This document shows, in pieces, positions 8,267 to 18,031 of a stretch of 64,000 nucleotides of DNA (positions are counted from its first letter, which is position 1; each line of letters begins with the position of its first letter). Under the pieces are notes generated by a model. It worked only from the letters and a program-made list of their open reading frames with translations, was not told the origin of the DNA and did not search any database. This stretch comes from Ureibacillus massiliensis 4400831 = CIP 108448 = CCUG 49529 (GTDB taxonomy: Bacteria > Bacillota > Bacilli > Bacillales_A > Planococcaceae): assembly GCF_000772965.1 (NCBI RefSeq), contig NZ_JPVQ01000006.1:61581-125580 (forward strand). Reading direction: 5' to 3'. The position numbers were made by a program, and so were the translations under genes.

Positions 8267-8375
8267 ATGTATAAAAACAATCAATTTTCTTTATTTGTCT
8301 TTCATTATTATAATAAAGTAAACTAAAAAGTTCAAAAAAATGTCAAAATTTCCGATAGATTAGAGGCTGAATGAA

Positions 8376-9593
8376 ATGACATATTTAAAAAAAGGAACTA
8401 AAGAATTTAAATTGGCAAATTTAGCGTTGTTTGCTGCTGCTTTTACTGTTTTTGCTAATTTGTATATTACACAGCCATTATTACCTCAGTTCTCTGAGGA
8501 ATTCGAGGTTTCACCAACAATTGCAAGTTTATCATTATCTTTAGCTACAGGTGTATTATCTGTAAGTTTAATATTGTTTGGATCTCTATCTGAAGCTTGG
8601 GGAAGAAAACGGTTAATGACCTTTTCAATTTTTGCAGCTTCTATACTAACAATTGCCCTTGCATTTGCTCCAACATTCGAAATGATACTCCTTTTAAGAA
8701 TGGTTCAAGGTTTTGTTTTTGCTGGGATTCCAGCGATTGCAATGGCGTATTTAGGGGAAGAAGTAGACCCATCAAGTTTAGGTGTTGCCATGGGACTTTA
8801 TATAAGTGGTAACACTGTTGGAGGCTTATCAGGTCGTATTATTATGGGGACTATGACAGATTTGTTCAGCTGGCAAATCGGGATGATTGTGCTAGGCATA
8901 ATCAGTTTAATTGTCTGCTTCTACTTTGTTTGGGCTTTACCTGACTCAAACAATTTTATTCCTAGAAAACTAGAATTTAAAGGACTAACGATATCTTTAT
9001 TTTCTCATTTAAAAGATCCTGGCTTAATCTGTTTGTTTGGTATCGCTTTTACACTAATGGGTGGGTTTGTTACCCTCTATAATTATATCAGCTTTCATCT
9101 GGTTGGATCGCCCTATAATTTGAGCGCTGGGGTTGTGGGATGGATATTTGTTGTATATCTAGTTGGCGTTTTTAGTTCAACTTGGTTTGGTAGTCTCTCA
9201 GATAAGCTTGGACGTCAAAAGGTTTTAATCACTGGCATCTCGATAATGTTAACAGGTGCGATTTTAACAATCCCAGGTAATTTAATCATTAAAATAATCG
9301 GTATTATTATTTTCACCTTCGGATTTTTCGGTTCCCATTCAATTGCAAGTGGTTGGGTTAGTTTCCGGGCGAAAAAAGATAAGGCTCAAGCTTCTTCCCT
9401 ATACTTATTTGCCTATTATTTTGGTTCAAGTGTTGGTGGTACTACTGGTGGTGTTTTCTGGTCCATGTGGGGATGGAATGGCGTAATCGCATTTATCTGC
9501 GTATTATTAATTACTTCCTTCACATTAGCTGTTACACTAATTGTCCTTAATAAAAAATCAGCATCGAAGCTTGAAAACCATTGGCAATATTGA
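8376..9593 (+). CDS. MFS transporter (YnfM-like)
   Basis: A 405-residue major facilitator with about 12 membrane helices. The inter-helix 2-3 motif appears as GSLSEAWGRKRLM and is repeated in the second half as GSLSDKLGRQKVL. Length and the start of the protein (LALFAAAFTVFANLYITQPL) resemble the YnfM/YbcL drug-efflux or arabinose-exporter subgroup. Substrate unknown; efflux under the divergent LysR regulator is the best guess. Confidence 0.88.
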   Translation: MTYLKKGTKEFKLANLALFAAAFTVFANLYITQPLLPQFSEEFEVSPTIASLSLSLATGVLSVSLILFGSLSEAWGRKRLMTFSIFAASILTIALAFAPTFEMILLLRMVQGFVFAGIPAIAMAYLGEEVDPSSLGVAMGLYISGNTVGGLSGRIIMGTMTDLFSWQIGMIVLGIISLIVCFYFVWALPDSNNFIPRKLEFKGLTISLFSHLKDPGLICLFGIAFTLMGGFVTLYNYISFHLVGSPYNLSAGVVGWIFVVYLVGVFSSTWFGSLSDKLGRQKVLITGISIMLTGAILTIPGNLIIKIIGIIIFTFGFFGSHSIASGWVSFRAKKDKAQASSLYLFAYYFGSSVGGTTGGVFWSMWGWNGVIAFICVLLITSFTLAVTLIVLNKKSASKLENHWQY

Positions 9594-9626
9594 TATTAGA
9601 TACATTTTTTCACCATTGATAAATAT

Positions 9627-9670
9627 AAAAGATGACTTAAAAGACTGTAGCATCCTTTAAGTCATCTTTT
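9627..9670. terminator. Bidirectional terminator
   Basis: AAAAGATGACTTAAA and TTTAAGTCATCTTTT form a 15-bp stem with a 14-base loop, between the MFS gene and the convergent gene ending at 9692. Confidence 0.88.
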
Positions 9671-9691
9671 ACATTCTGCAAAATATCTTCT

Positions 9692-10057
9692 TTATAATAT
9701 ACTATTTAAAGCTTCTTGAGCTATTGAATCAAGTTTCTGCTCTTTTTCTTGAGAAGATGGCTTATTGACCATTCTTTCAATTTCATCTGTTAATGCAATT
9801 TTCACAAAGAATGGTAGCTTTGGAACAACCTCTTTTAAAGTCCAAATTTGTAAATTAATTTGCTCCTCATTCTCCCCTAGAATCTCTAATATATAGGGTG
9901 TTGATTCTGTTGGAAATTTACTAATAATATCAAGGACTTCATTAGAGGGTTGAACTTCCCCTTTTTTTAAGAGCTGAAAGATTTCTGGTAATTTCGAGAT
10001 TACCTTTTCATCAGATTCTTGCCCAAGTTTTACAATCATGTTATTATCTCGATTCAT
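9692..10057 (-). CDS. Small cytoplasmic protein of trpEG operon (possibly DUF5071-like)
   Basis: A 121-residue protein lying 4 bases after trpG, so almost certainly cotranscribed. It has no signal or membrane segment. The pattern (VISKLPEIFQLLKKGEVQ, YILEILGENEEQINLQIWTL, VVPKLP) is loosely like DUF5071, a HEAT-like family of unknown role, though I am not certain. An ordinary trp operon would have trpD at this place. Confidence 0.6.
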   Translation of the reverse strand: MNRDNNMIVKLGQESDEKVISKLPEIFQLLKKGEVQPSNEVLDIISKFPTESTPYILEILGENEEQINLQIWTLKEVVPKLPFFVKIALTDEIERMVNKPSSQEKEQKLDSIAQEALNSIL

Positions 10058-10061
10058 TTTC

Positions 10062-10652
10062 TCACCCTATTTGTTTACTTACTGAGATTAAATTTAAAAA
10101 TGTTTCCATCATTTTTGTTCCAGTTTTCGTTCCAATTGATTCAGGATGGAATTGTAAACCAAAAACAGGGTAGTTTTTGTGCTGAATAGCCATAATTTCT
10201 CCATCATCTGCTGAAGTTGCAACAATCTCTAGATCAGCATGTAATGTTGTAGGTTCGATAATTAGTGAATGGTAACGCATCACCTCTAACTCCCCATCCA
10301 AATCTTTAAATAACCCTTTTTTCTCATATGTTAAGGTCGAAATCTTCCCATGCATAATATTTTGTGCACGGACAATTTCTCCTCCAAATGCTTCTCCAAT
10401 AGATTGATGGCCTAAACAAATCCCTATAATGGGATACTCCTTATACAATTCTCTCACTACATCTACAGTAATTCCTGCCTCACTAGGCGTTCCTGGCCCT
10501 GGTGATAAAACAATTGCTTCGGGATTTTGCTTTCGTATATCATTGATTGTCAATGCGTCATTTCGGACAACCATTACTTCCTTACCAAGACTTGAAATTT
10601 GTTGATATAAATTATAGGTAAAGGAATCATAATTATCGATTAATAAAATCAT
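10062..10652 (-). CDS. trpG: Anthranilate synthase glutamine amidotransferase subunit (TrpG/PabA type)
   Basis: A 196-residue class I glutamine amidotransferase. It supplies ammonia from glutamine to the TrpE partner. Visible are DNYDSFTYNL at the N-terminus, the nucleophile segment GICLGHQSIGE and the His-Glu pair in LQFHPESIGT. It overlaps trpE by 4 bases. In Bacillus one such subunit often serves both anthranilate and aminodeoxychorismate synthases, so a double role is possible. Confidence 0.9.
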   Translation of the reverse strand: MILLIDNYDSFTYNLYQQISSLGKEVMVVRNDALTINDIRKQNPEAIVLSPGPGTPSEAGITVDVVRELYKEYPIIGICLGHQSIGEAFGGEIVRAQNIMHGKISTLTYEKKGLFKDLDGELEVMRYHSLIIEPTTLHADLEIVATSADDGEIMAIQHKNYPVFGLQFHPESIGTKTGTKMMETFLNLISVSKQIG

Positions 10653-12043
10653 CTGTGCACCTCCAAAAGAGCCTTTGCTTTATTTAAGGTTTCATTGTAT
10701 TCAGATTCAGGGATTGAATCATACACAATACCTGCTCCAGCTTGAACATACGCTTTATCATTATTCACAATCATAGTGCGTATCGCAAGTGCTAAGTCCA
10801 TATTTCCTTGTACAGAAACATAACCAACTGCGCCCGCGTATACACCACGTTTTTTATCTTCTAATTCATTTATAATTTGGATCGCTCGAATCTTTGGAGC
10901 ACCTGAAACTGTTCCAGCGGGTAGACAAGAAGATAATACATCTAAAACATGTACATCATCTTGAAGCTCACCAATTACTTCTGAAACGATATGCATCACA
11001 TATTTATAACGTTCTATTACCATATATTTGCTTACTTTTACAGTACCGATTTTACTTACGCGACCGATATCATTTCTACCTAAGTCAACTAGCATTCGAT
11101 GTTCTGCAATTTCTTTTTCATCTTTCAAAAGCTGTTGTTCGAGTTCTAAATCCTCACTTACTGTTTTACCACGTGGTTTTGTCCCTGCGATTGGATTTGT
11201 TGTAACGACTCGATTATAAACTTTCACAAGACTTTCGGGAGAAGTCCCTATAATCGCATAATCATCAAACTCTAAATAAAACATATATGGCGATGGGTTT
11301 GATGTACGTAATTTTCGATAAAGTGAGAAAGGATTGCCACTAAATTGTGCGGAAAAACGTTGTGATAATACAACTTGGAATATATCCCCTCGTGCTATAT
11401 GTTCTTTCGCTTCCTCAACCATAGAAATGAACTTCTCTTTATTGATAGTAGGTTCAAAACGTATTGAAATGTCTTCATCCTCAACAAATGTCAATCCTTG
11501 TTTGATCTGTTCTACCAGTTGATTTATATTTTCAATCATTGATTCTTCAGATAGGGATTCCTGAAATAAATCAATTGCAGCAATCGAAACCTTTTGTAAA
11601 AAATGGTCAAACACCACAAATGTATTATAAAAATAAACATGGACATCCGGCATGTTTAAATCATCCTGTAGAAATTCTCCAATCTTCTCGTTATAAAAAG
11701 CTGTATCATATCCAAAATAACCAATTGCTCCACCAAAAAAAGAAAAGGGTAATTGGATATCCCGAATAGGTAGCATTTCACGTAATTTTTGAAGTACTGA
11801 CCCTGATTCTTGAATAAGCTCAGCATCATCATATCGGTAGTAATAAGTGTCATTATCCCCTTTTAATTCAGCAACTGGGTTAACTGCAATAAAGGAATAA
11901 CGTCCACTTTCATCATGCTTTGCTGATGATTCAAATAAAATTTTGTTCTTCCCTTTCAAACTATCAAAAACTGAAATTGGTGTCATCATATCGCCTTGTA
12001 TTTCACGAATGATGTACGGTTTTACTTCTACTGACATTCTCAT
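10649..12043 (-). CDS. trpE: Anthranilate synthase component I
   Basis: A 464-residue chorismate-utilising enzyme. It converts chorismate to anthranilate, the first step of tryptophan synthesis. The C-terminal chorismate-binding domain includes [48 protein letters not shown] and GAPKIRA. An ILFESS segment near residue 36 corresponds to the LLES tryptophan-inhibition site. PabB is similar, but the tRNA-Trp T-box upstream argues for TrpE. Two ATGs six bases apart (12043, 12037) share one GAGAGGAGAG site, so the exact start is open. Confidence 0.88.
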   Translation of the reverse strand: MRMSVEVKPYIIREIQGDMMTPISVFDSLKGKNKILFESSAKHDESGRYSFIAVNPVAELKGDNDTYYYRYDDAELIQESGSVLQKLREMLPIRDIQLPFSFFGGAIGYFGYDTAFYNEKIGEFLQDDLNMPDVHVYFYNTFVVFDHFLQKVSIAAIDLFQESLSEESMIENINQLVEQIKQGLTFVEDEDISIRFEPTINKEKFISMVEEAKEHIARGDIFQVVLSQRFSAQFSGNPFSLYRKLRTSNPSPYMFYLEFDDYAIIGTSPESLVKVYNRVVTTNPIAGTKPRGKTVSEDLELEQQLLKDEKEIAEHRMLVDLGRNDIGRVSKIGTVKVSKYMVIERYKYVMHIVSEVIGELQDDVHVLDVLSSCLPAGTVSGAPKIRAIQIINELEDKKRGVYAGAVGYVSVQGNMDLALAIRTMIVNNDKAYVQAGAGIVYDSIPESEYNETLNKAKALLEVHR

Positions 12044-12083
12044 CTCTCTCCTCTCAGGCTAAGCTCAAACTCATTTGCACAAA

Positions 12084-12345
12084 TAAAAAAGGCCTTTTTC
12101 ATCACAAAGGACGAAAAAAGCCGTGGTGCCACCTTCATTGACCAGATCAAATGGTTAATCTAGTCCACTCTAACTGTTGTAACGCAACAAATACGCTAGA
12201 ATCTACTGTAAATTTTCGAAACTAGAAGCTAGAAAGCCCATTCATATTATGTCATGCACTAGCTCCCACCACCGCTAGCTCTCTTTGGCAATCGATAATA
12301 CTACTCTTTTTCATTATCGCTTTGTTATTTTGTTAGAACTTATTT
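12084..12345 (-). promoter_or_regulatory. T-box leader, tRNA-Trp specific
   Basis: Read on the minus strand. The T-box sequence AAGGTGGCACCACGG maps to 12121-12135 and an AGAGAG Stem I motif lies near 12275. The specifier loop reads GAA-TGG-GC, with the Trp codon TGG at 12238-12240. The leader ends in a terminator (stem arms 12091-12100 and 12113-12122, then TTTTTTATT). Uncharged tRNA-Trp binding should favour the antiterminator and turn on trpE-trpG. Confidence 0.92.
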
Positions 12346-12370
12346 TAACCTATATAGATTTACTATTCAA
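12342..12370 (-). promoter_or_regulatory. Promoter of the trpEG T-box transcript
   Basis: -35 TTGAAT (12365-12370), 17-bp spacer, -10 TAAAAT (12342-12347), immediately upstream of the T-box leader. Fits sigma-A. Confidence 0.7.
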
Positions 12371-12471
12371 ATAAATTTGAATAAAAACAGAAAAAAATGG
12401 CTTTTTGGATTTGAATCGTTTTTTATTACCATAAGGCACTAGATATTTTAACTCCATAAAGATAACCTAAA

Positions 12472-12510
12472 AAAACGACTCAATCAGTTATAAACCTCTT
12501 GAGTCGTTTT
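12472..12510 (-). terminator. Terminator after luxS
   Basis: AAAACGACTCAA and TTGAGTCGTTTT form a perfect 12-bp stem; minus-strand tail TTTAGG follows the T-run. Confidence 0.85.
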
Positions 12511-12527
12511 CCGTTATTCGTTTTAAA

Positions 12528-12998
12528 TTATTCAGTAAATACAATATGCCACGTGTTACGTTTTTCTAAAAATTCTTTTGCTAAGCTTTTCGCTCCTTCT
12601 AAGCTATGACTTGCAGCCCAGCCACATTGAACTTCATTACAAGCAGGTACTGAAGTTGCTGCTAAAACGTCGTTCAATGTTTTTTCAAGAATATCTAATA
12701 CATCCTCATAATCGTTATGATTAATAAACGATAAGTAAAAGCCTGTTTGACAGCCCATCGGTGATAAATCAATTACTTTTGTTGAGTGATTACGGATACG
12801 ATCTGCCATCAGGTGCTCTAAAGAATGAAGGGCTGGCATTTCCATGTGAGCTTTGTTTGGTTGTTTAAAACGAACATCATATTTCGTTACAACATCACCT
12901 TTTTCGCCCTCTTTCACTCCAGCAAGTCTTACGTATGGCGCCACTACTTTTGTATGGTCTAAATCGAAGCTTTCAACATTTGTTTTTTCTTTTGTCAT
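12528..12998 (-). CDS. luxS: S-ribosylhomocysteine lyase, autoinducer-2 synthesis
   Basis: A 156-residue LuxS. It cleaves S-ribosylhomocysteine to homocysteine and DPD, the precursor of AI-2, in the activated methyl cycle. HSLEH (H58, H62) with C125 in QCGWAASHS forms the metal site; C83 in MGCQTGFY and E61 are the catalytic pair. Full length. It is the last gene behind an amino-acid ABC permease and ATPase (13-base gap), which suggests that this transporter handles a sulfur amino acid. Confidence 0.96.
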   Translation of the reverse strand: MTKEKTNVESFDLDHTKVVAPYVRLAGVKEGEKGDVVTKYDVRFKQPNKAHMEMPALHSLEHLMADRIRNHSTKVIDLSPMGCQTGFYLSFINHNDYEDVLDILEKTLNDVLAATSVPACNEVQCGWAASHSLEGAKSLAKEFLEKRNTWHIVFTE

Positions 12999-13010
12999 CT
13001 TAAATTCCTC

Positions 13011-13760
13011 CTAAATAAATTGCATTGATTGGATAAATGCTATGATACGATCATTCTCTGTATTATTAAAGAATTCCTCTGTACTTCCCTCGAAAATAAT
13101 TTCACCATTTTCAAGGAATAAAATTCGATCCGCAGCAACACGAGCGAAGTTCAAATTATGGGTTACAAGAATCATAGATTTTTGTTCTTCTGCTAGTGCC
13201 TTTAATACTTTTAATACTTCTCCCTCTAACTCTGGATCAAGTGCACTAGTTGGCTCATCAAATAGAAGAAACTTCGGCTCCATTGCAAGGGCACGAGCAA
13301 TAGCTACACGCTGTTGTTGACCACCAGATAATTGGGACGGATAACTATCTTTTTTGTGTATTAATCCAACCTTTTCTAATAACTGTTCCCCAATATGAAT
13401 CATGCTTGATTTATCTTTTTTCAACACAGTTATCGGTCCTTCAATAACATTTTCAAGAACGGTCATATGCGGAAACAGATTAAAGGATTGAAACACCATT
13501 GCCGTATTTTGGCGAATGTCTAATTTATCCTTTTGAGTTAGTTTACCCGCAAAATCTACTTTCAAAGAATCTATTTCTAGAGTACCCGATTGAGGGATTT
13601 CCAGCAAATTAATACATCTTAAAAGAGTTGATTTTCCTGAACCAGAAGGGCCAAGAATAACAGTTGTCTCACCTTTGTTAAATTGTACATTAATATTTTT
13701 TAGCACGTGATGATTTTTAAACGACTTATTCATCTCTTTAAATATAACGATGATGTCCAC
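13011..13760 (-). CDS. Polar amino-acid ABC transporter ATPase (cystine/methionine-type)
   Basis: A 249-residue ABC ATPase of the GlnQ/TcyC family. Walker A GPSGSGKST, Q-loop VFQSFNLFPHMTV, signature [16 protein letters not shown], Walker [13 protein letters not shown], and switch THNLNF are all intact. It pairs with the permease ending 8 bases upstream. The annotated GTG start at 13760 has AGAGGG directly against it with almost no spacing, so the true start may be a few codons inside. No substrate-binding protein gene is adjacent. Confidence 0.9.
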   Translation of the reverse strand: MDIIVIFKEMNKSFKNHHVLKNINVQFNKGETTVILGPSGSGKSTLLRCINLLEIPQSGTLEIDSLKVDFAGKLTQKDKLDIRQNTAMVFQSFNLFPHMTVLENVIEGPITVLKKDKSSMIHIGEQLLEKVGLIHKKDSYPSQLSGGQQQRVAIARALAMEPKFLLFDEPTSALDPELEGEVLKVLKALAEEQKSMILVTHNLNFARVAADRILFLENGEIIFEGSTEEFFNNTENDRIIAFIQSMQFI

Positions 13761-13768
13761 CCCTCTTT

Positions 13769-14428
13769 TTATATATACTTAGAAGCATATTTTTCTAGTT
13801 TACCTTGAATGATCGTTAAAATCGATACGAAGATTAAGTAAAGTACTGCAACAAGTGAATAAATTGCTAAAGGTTCGTATGTAAAGGCCACAATTTGTTG
13901 ACCGATCATAAACATCTCTGCAATAGTAATACTTGCTGCAAGAGATGTTCCCTTTACAAGATCGATAAAATCATTCGTAACTGGTGGTAACGAAATTCGG
14001 ATCGTTTGTGGAGCTATGACTCTCCTTAATAGTTGCCAATAGGTCATCCCTAATGATTCCGCTGCTTCCCACTGACCTTTTGGAATCGATAAGATAGAAG
14101 CTCGAATTGATTCAGAAGCATAGGCTCCTGTATTTAATGAGAATGTGATGATAGCTGCAACCCAAGGATCTAATGTTATACCTGCCTTTGGTAATCCATA
14201 AAACACGAGGAATAATTGCACAAGTAAAGGCGTCCCTCTAAATATCCACACGTATGTACTGAAAATAAATTTTAAAATTTTAAAGTTAGATAGCTTTACA
14301 AGAGCTGTAATAACAGCGATTACTAATGCGATTGCAAATGAAATTAACGACAATGGGATTGTTACAGCTAGACCAGCCTTTAAAAGTGGCCATATTGAAT
14401 TTAATACAATTTCAAGCTCTCGACTCAT
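13769..14428 (-). CDS. Polar amino-acid ABC transporter permease
   Basis: A 219-residue inner-membrane permease of the HisM/TcyB family with five or so membrane helices. The N-terminal part has IWPLLKAGLAVTIPLSL and FRGTPLLVQLF; the ATPase-coupling EAA loop is EAAESLGMTYWQLLRRVIAPQ. It begins the permease-ATPase-luxS operon, following GAAAGGACGGTAGG. By its link to luxS the substrate is probably cystine or a related sulfur compound; this is inference. Confidence 0.9.
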   Translation of the reverse strand: MSRELEIVLNSIWPLLKAGLAVTIPLSLISFAIALVIAVITALVKLSNFKILKFIFSTYVWIFRGTPLLVQLFLVFYGLPKAGITLDPWVAAIITFSLNTGAYASESIRASILSIPKGQWEAAESLGMTYWQLLRRVIAPQTIRISLPPVTNDFIDLVKGTSLAASITIAEMFMIGQQIVAFTYEPLAIYSLVAVLYLIFVSILTIIQGKLEKYASKYI

Positions 14429-14837
14429 CTCCTACCGTCCTTTCTAAATAAATACTGTTTTGGCAATGTGATAGCCAAAATTTATCACTATTTGACATGA
14501 GTCAATTCCAATTCGATTCCGATGACTCGTCTGGCCAAATGACCTAGTACCATATTAAACCCTACGTTTTTTTAATTAAAATGGGCCTATGCTAACTACT
14601 TTGTTGATAATTGCTCTGTATGAAAAATGTCTTTGATGAGTTCAATTTTGTAAATTTTAATAATACCTGTAGAAAAATTGCTATCTTAACATTTATCATT
14701 TGAATTCGCTTTCATTTGATTTTAGTATTTATAAGTATTTTAGTTGTTTCATATCCTTTTATGTAAACACGTCGCAAATGTTTAAGGTAACCTATTGTGT
14801 ACAATCTACTTTAAAAGTTATTAGGAGGAAGTACATA
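14429..14837. other. 409-base gap upstream of both terC and the permease operon
   Basis: The gap separates divergent genes. On the minus strand a hairpin TTTTGGC / GCCAAAA lies at about 14460-14482, and a 21-codon open stretch at 14488-14553 ends 60 bases before the permease. That stretch could be a leader peptide or the tail of a lost gene. I looked for an S-box or yybP-ykoY (Mn) riboswitch and found neither signature. Confidence 0.4.
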
Positions 14838-15521
14838 TTGGAAATCTTTACACCGGAATTTTTTTCTGCTTTAATGTCCATTATTCTGATCAACTTAGTT
14901 CTTGCTGGTGATAATGCGTTATTGATTGGTTTGGCTGCGAAAAATCTACCGAAGAAACAGCAGAAGCAAGCGATTTTTTTAGGTACGATTGGGGCTATAG
15001 TAGTCCGCCTCATACTAACAATTGTTGCTGTAAAATTACTTGAAATTGATGGTCTCCTTTTAATTGGTGGTTTGTTATTAGTGTACATTTCCTTCAAATT
15101 GCTCACTAGTAATACTGAGCCTGAAATTCACTCAAAAAAGAACACTCTATTTAGTGCTTTATCGACAATCATAATTGCTGATGTGTTAATGGGAGTTGAT
15201 AATGTTATTGCAGTTGCAGGTGCGGCAAATGGAGATATTCTATTAATTACACTTGGATTAATTATTTCCATTCCAATTGTTGTTTGGGGAAGCACTCTTG
15301 TAATCAAGTTAATTGGGAAGTTTCCGATTATCATTTTAATTGGTTCTGGTGTATTAACATTGACTGCAGCTGAAATGATAGCAAAGGATGCCTATGTAAA
15401 GCCATTTTTTGATAACCCTTCAGAAGCCCTCCGTTTTGAAATTATTTTAGTAATCGTTGTTACATACATTGGATTAATGGTAAGAATACTAAGAGGTAAT
15501 GAAAGTAAAGAAGCATATTAA
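14838..15521 (+). CDS. TerC-family membrane protein (YjbE-like)
   Basis: A 227-residue integral membrane protein of the TerC/YjbE family, which exports manganese in Bacillus (YkoY, YceF). Two repeated metal motifs are seen: NLVLAGDNALLIGLAAKNL and ADVLMGVDNVIAVAGAA, with about seven helices. The TTG at 14838 follows AGGAGGA; a longer reading from 14700 is AT-rich, non-conserved and lacks a ribosome site. A Mn-sensing riboswitch, common in front of such genes, was not seen. Confidence 0.85.
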   Translation: MEIFTPEFFSALMSIILINLVLAGDNALLIGLAAKNLPKKQQKQAIFLGTIGAIVVRLILTIVAVKLLEIDGLLLIGGLLLVYISFKLLTSNTEPEIHSKKNTLFSALSTIIIADVLMGVDNVIAVAGAANGDILLITLGLIISIPIVVWGSTLVIKLIGKFPIIILIGSGVLTLTAAEMIAKDAYVKPFFDNPSEALRFEIILVIVVTYIGLMVRILRGNESKEAY

Positions 15522-15534
15522 TAACAAAAAACTT

Positions 15535-15573
15535 AAAAAGCATTTGGAATGAAATATATTCCAAATGCTTTTT
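15535..15573. terminator. Bidirectional terminator between terC and phoU
   Basis: AAAAAGCATTTGGAAT and ATTCCAAATGCTTTTT: a perfect 16-bp stem with a 7-base loop. Confidence 0.9.
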
Positions 15574-15596
15574 ATTCGGTAGTAGCCTAGTTTTAT

Positions 15597-16256
15597 TTAA
15601 TTATTTAAATCGTATCGTTGACCTTTTTTTAAGTAAAGTAGGTATTCTGCGATGTTTGTAGCGTGGTCAGCGCATCTTTCAATATAACGACACACGAATG
15701 ATAGATACGTGATTTGAGCAATACTTTCCGGTTTTACACTTGAAAGCCTCAACAAATGCTTAATCATATTACCGTACATTTCATCAACTTGATCATCAAG
15801 CTCTGCTACTTCTTTAGCCTTTGCGGTATTTTCTTCAACAAAAGCTTCAACAATTTGTCGAAGCATTTGAGAAGCCTTTAAACACATATCCTCAATCAAT
15901 TCTACAGAAGTGATGAACGGTTCTTTTGCAATGCGAATTGTTTCTTTTGCAATATTTACGGCATAATCACCAACACGTTCCATATCAGCTGCAGCTTTTA
16001 ATAAGACAATTAAACGACGTAAATCTGTAGCAACTGGTTGTTGTCTAGTCATTAATAAAATAACACGATCATTAATAGCTTCTTCAAATCGATTAATTTC
16101 GACATCTCTTTGAACAATTTCTTGAGCTACTTCAAGATCCTTATTTATCAATGCTTTGAAAGATGTTTCAAGTCGCTCGATACTTTGATCACAAAGCTTT
16201 AGAAATTCTTTTTGAACAGCGTCTAATTCATGTTCAAAACGCTCACGAACACCCAT
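15597..16256 (-). CDS. phoU: Phosphate signalling accessory protein PhoU
   Basis: A 219-residue all-helical protein with the two PhoU repeats. Each contains a metal-binding E/DxxxD signature: DMERVGDYAVNIAKE in the first and IERCADHATNIAEY in the second. PhoU links the Pst transporter to PhoR kinase control. It is the last gene of pstS-C-A-B-phoU, 20 bases behind pstB. B. subtilis lacks phoU at the end of its pst operon (it has two pstB copies), so this arrangement is the more general one. Confidence 0.94.
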   Translation of the reverse strand: MGVRERFEHELDAVQKEFLKLCDQSIERLETSFKALINKDLEVAQEIVQRDVEINRFEEAINDRVILLMTRQQPVATDLRRLIVLLKAAADMERVGDYAVNIAKETIRIAKEPFITSVELIEDMCLKASQMLRQIVEAFVEENTAKAKEVAELDDQVDEMYGNMIKHLLRLSSVKPESIAQITYLSFVCRYIERCADHATNIAEYLLYLKKGQRYDLNN

Positions 16257-16276
16257 ACACTACACTCCCTCTTTAA

Positions 16277-17143
16277 TCAACCGAAGCGACCAGAAATATA
16301 ATCTTCTGTACGTTGGTCTGTAGGCGTAGAGAAAATCTTATCCGTATTATCGAATTCGATTACTTCACCATTTAAGAAAAATGCAGTTTTATCTGAAATG
16401 CGGGCAGCTTGTTGCATATTATGAGTAACAATAATGATTGAATAATTATCTTTTAATTCTTGCACCAATTCCTCAACTTTTAAAGTAGAAATAGGGTCTA
16501 ATGCTGACGTTGGTTCATCCATTAAAATTACATCGGGTTCAATAGCAAGACAACGTGCGATACAAATACGTTGTTGTTGTCCACCAGATAATCCATAAGC
16601 ATTTTGGTTTAAACGGTCTTTCACTTCATCCCAGATTGCCGCTCCTCTTAATGATTTCTCTACAATCTCATCAAGAACTTTTTTGTTTTTAATACCGTGA
16701 ATTCGTGGACCATAAGCAATATTATCATAAATGGATTTTGGGAATGGATTTGGCTTTTGGAATACCATTCCTACTTTTGTACGTAACTCTTCCACCTCAT
16801 AGTTTGCTTCGAATATATTACGTCCACGATAATTAATTTCACCAGTAGTTTTAACTATTGGGACTAATTCTACCATGCGATTTAAAGCTTTAATATAGGT
16901 AGATTTACCACAACCTGATGGACCAATAATAGCAGTAACATCATTTTCTTGAATACTTAAATTAATATCCTTTAATGCATGATGTTCACCATACCAAAGA
17001 TCAAAGTTGTTTGTTTCAAAAACTGTATTTTTATTTGCTACTGCAATTGTTTCTTCGCTTGCACTTTGAGATTGCAAAGTAGATTGTATATTAACTTTTA
17101 TATTATTTTCATTCGTAATCATATTAGACTGTACCACTTTCAC
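16277..17143 (-). CDS. pstB: Phosphate ABC transporter ATPase PstB
   Basis: A 288-residue ABC ATPase. Walker [19 protein letters not shown]-loop [16 protein letters not shown], signature [16 protein letters not shown], Walker [16 protein letters not shown] and THNMQQ are all characteristic of PstB. About 40 polar N-terminal residues precede the domain and are not typical; an internal start is possible, though GTG at 17143 has AAGGATGT directly upstream. Only one pstB copy is present here. Confidence 0.95.
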   Translation of the reverse strand: MKVVQSNMITNENNIKVNIQSTLQSQSASEETIAVANKNTVFETNNFDLWYGEHHALKDINLSIQENDVTAIIGPSGCGKSTYIKALNRMVELVPIVKTTGEINYRGRNIFEANYEVEELRTKVGMVFQKPNPFPKSIYDNIAYGPRIHGIKNKKVLDEIVEKSLRGAAIWDEVKDRLNQNAYGLSGGQQQRICIARCLAIEPDVILMDEPTSALDPISTLKVEELVQELKDNYSIIIVTHNMQQAARISDKTAFFLNGEVIEFDNTDKIFSTPTDQRTEDYISGRFG

Positions 17144-17149
17144 ACATCC

Positions 17150-18028
17150 TTAATATCGTTTTTGGAACTTATTACGAATAAAGATCGCAATAGAGTTCAT
17201 AATCACAAGTAAAATCATCAACACAATAATACCAGCTGATGCAACATATAAGAATTCCTCTTGAGGTCGTTTTGCCCATTCATAAATTTGCATCGGTAAT
17301 GCTGTAAATGTACTTAACAGGCCATCTGGTAAGAATTGTAATATAACTGGAATACCTAAGACTACAAGTGGTGCTGTTTCACCAATAGCTCTTGATAAGG
17401 CTAAAATACTTCCCGTTAAAATTCCTGGTATTGCTGATGGTAACACAACTCGTGTTATCGTTTGCCATTTCGTTGCACCCATACCATAAGATGCTTCACG
17501 TTGATCTTGAGGAACTGCACGAATCGCTTCCTGTGCAGCAACGATAATAACAGGTAAGATTAATAAACTCATCGTTAAACCCGCTGCTAAAATACTTGTT
17601 CCCAATGCTAATGCACGAGCGAAAATTGTTAATCCAAGTAAACCGAATACAATCGAAGGAACACCAGCTAAGTTAGAAATGTTCATTTGGATAAAATCTG
17701 TAAACTTGTTTTTCTTCGCATATTCTTCTAAATAAATTGCTGTAGCAACCCCTAAAATGATTGAAACAGGTGCGACAACAGCCATCATATATAGAGATCC
17801 GACAAGTGCAGGTAATATCCCTGCTTTATCTGCAAAACGAGAGGCAAAGCTAGTGATGAAATCCCAATCTAAGTAACCAATACCTTGAGAAACGATACGA
17901 TATAATAATATAACTAAACATAATAAAGCAAATAATGTTGCTATTAAGAATAAAGTTTTCCATCCATTATTTTTTCTTAAACGTGATTTCATACGCTTCA
18001 TTACAACAGTATCATCAATGTATCTCAT
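17150..18028 (-). CDS. pstA: Phosphate ABC transporter permease PstA
   Basis: A 292-residue permease with about six helices. LAGVPSIVFGLLGL and the EAA loop EASYGMGATKWQTITRVVLPSA are typical of PstA. The start follows GAGGAG by about ten bases, and the gene lies only 3 bases after pstC. It forms the membrane channel with PstC. Confidence 0.95.
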   Translation of the reverse strand: MRYIDDTVVMKRMKSRLRKNNGWKTLFLIATLFALLCLVILLYRIVSQGIGYLDWDFITSFASRFADKAGILPALVGSLYMMAVVAPVSIILGVATAIYLEEYAKKNKFTDFIQMNISNLAGVPSIVFGLLGLTIFARALALGTSILAAGLTMSLLILPVIIVAAQEAIRAVPQDQREASYGMGATKWQTITRVVLPSAIPGILTGSILALSRAIGETAPLVVLGIPVILQFLPDGLLSTFTALPMQIYEWAKRPQEEFLYVASAGIIVLMILLVIMNSIAIFIRNKFQKRY

Positions 18029-18031
18029 AAA

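Noticed and set aside
14429..14837. Possible S-box or Mn (yybP-ykoY) riboswitch
   Set aside because: Neither conserved core sequence is present on either strand; only a simple hairpin is seen.
15128..15334. Minus-strand ORF of 68 codons
   Set aside because: Shadow of terC, without a ribosome site.
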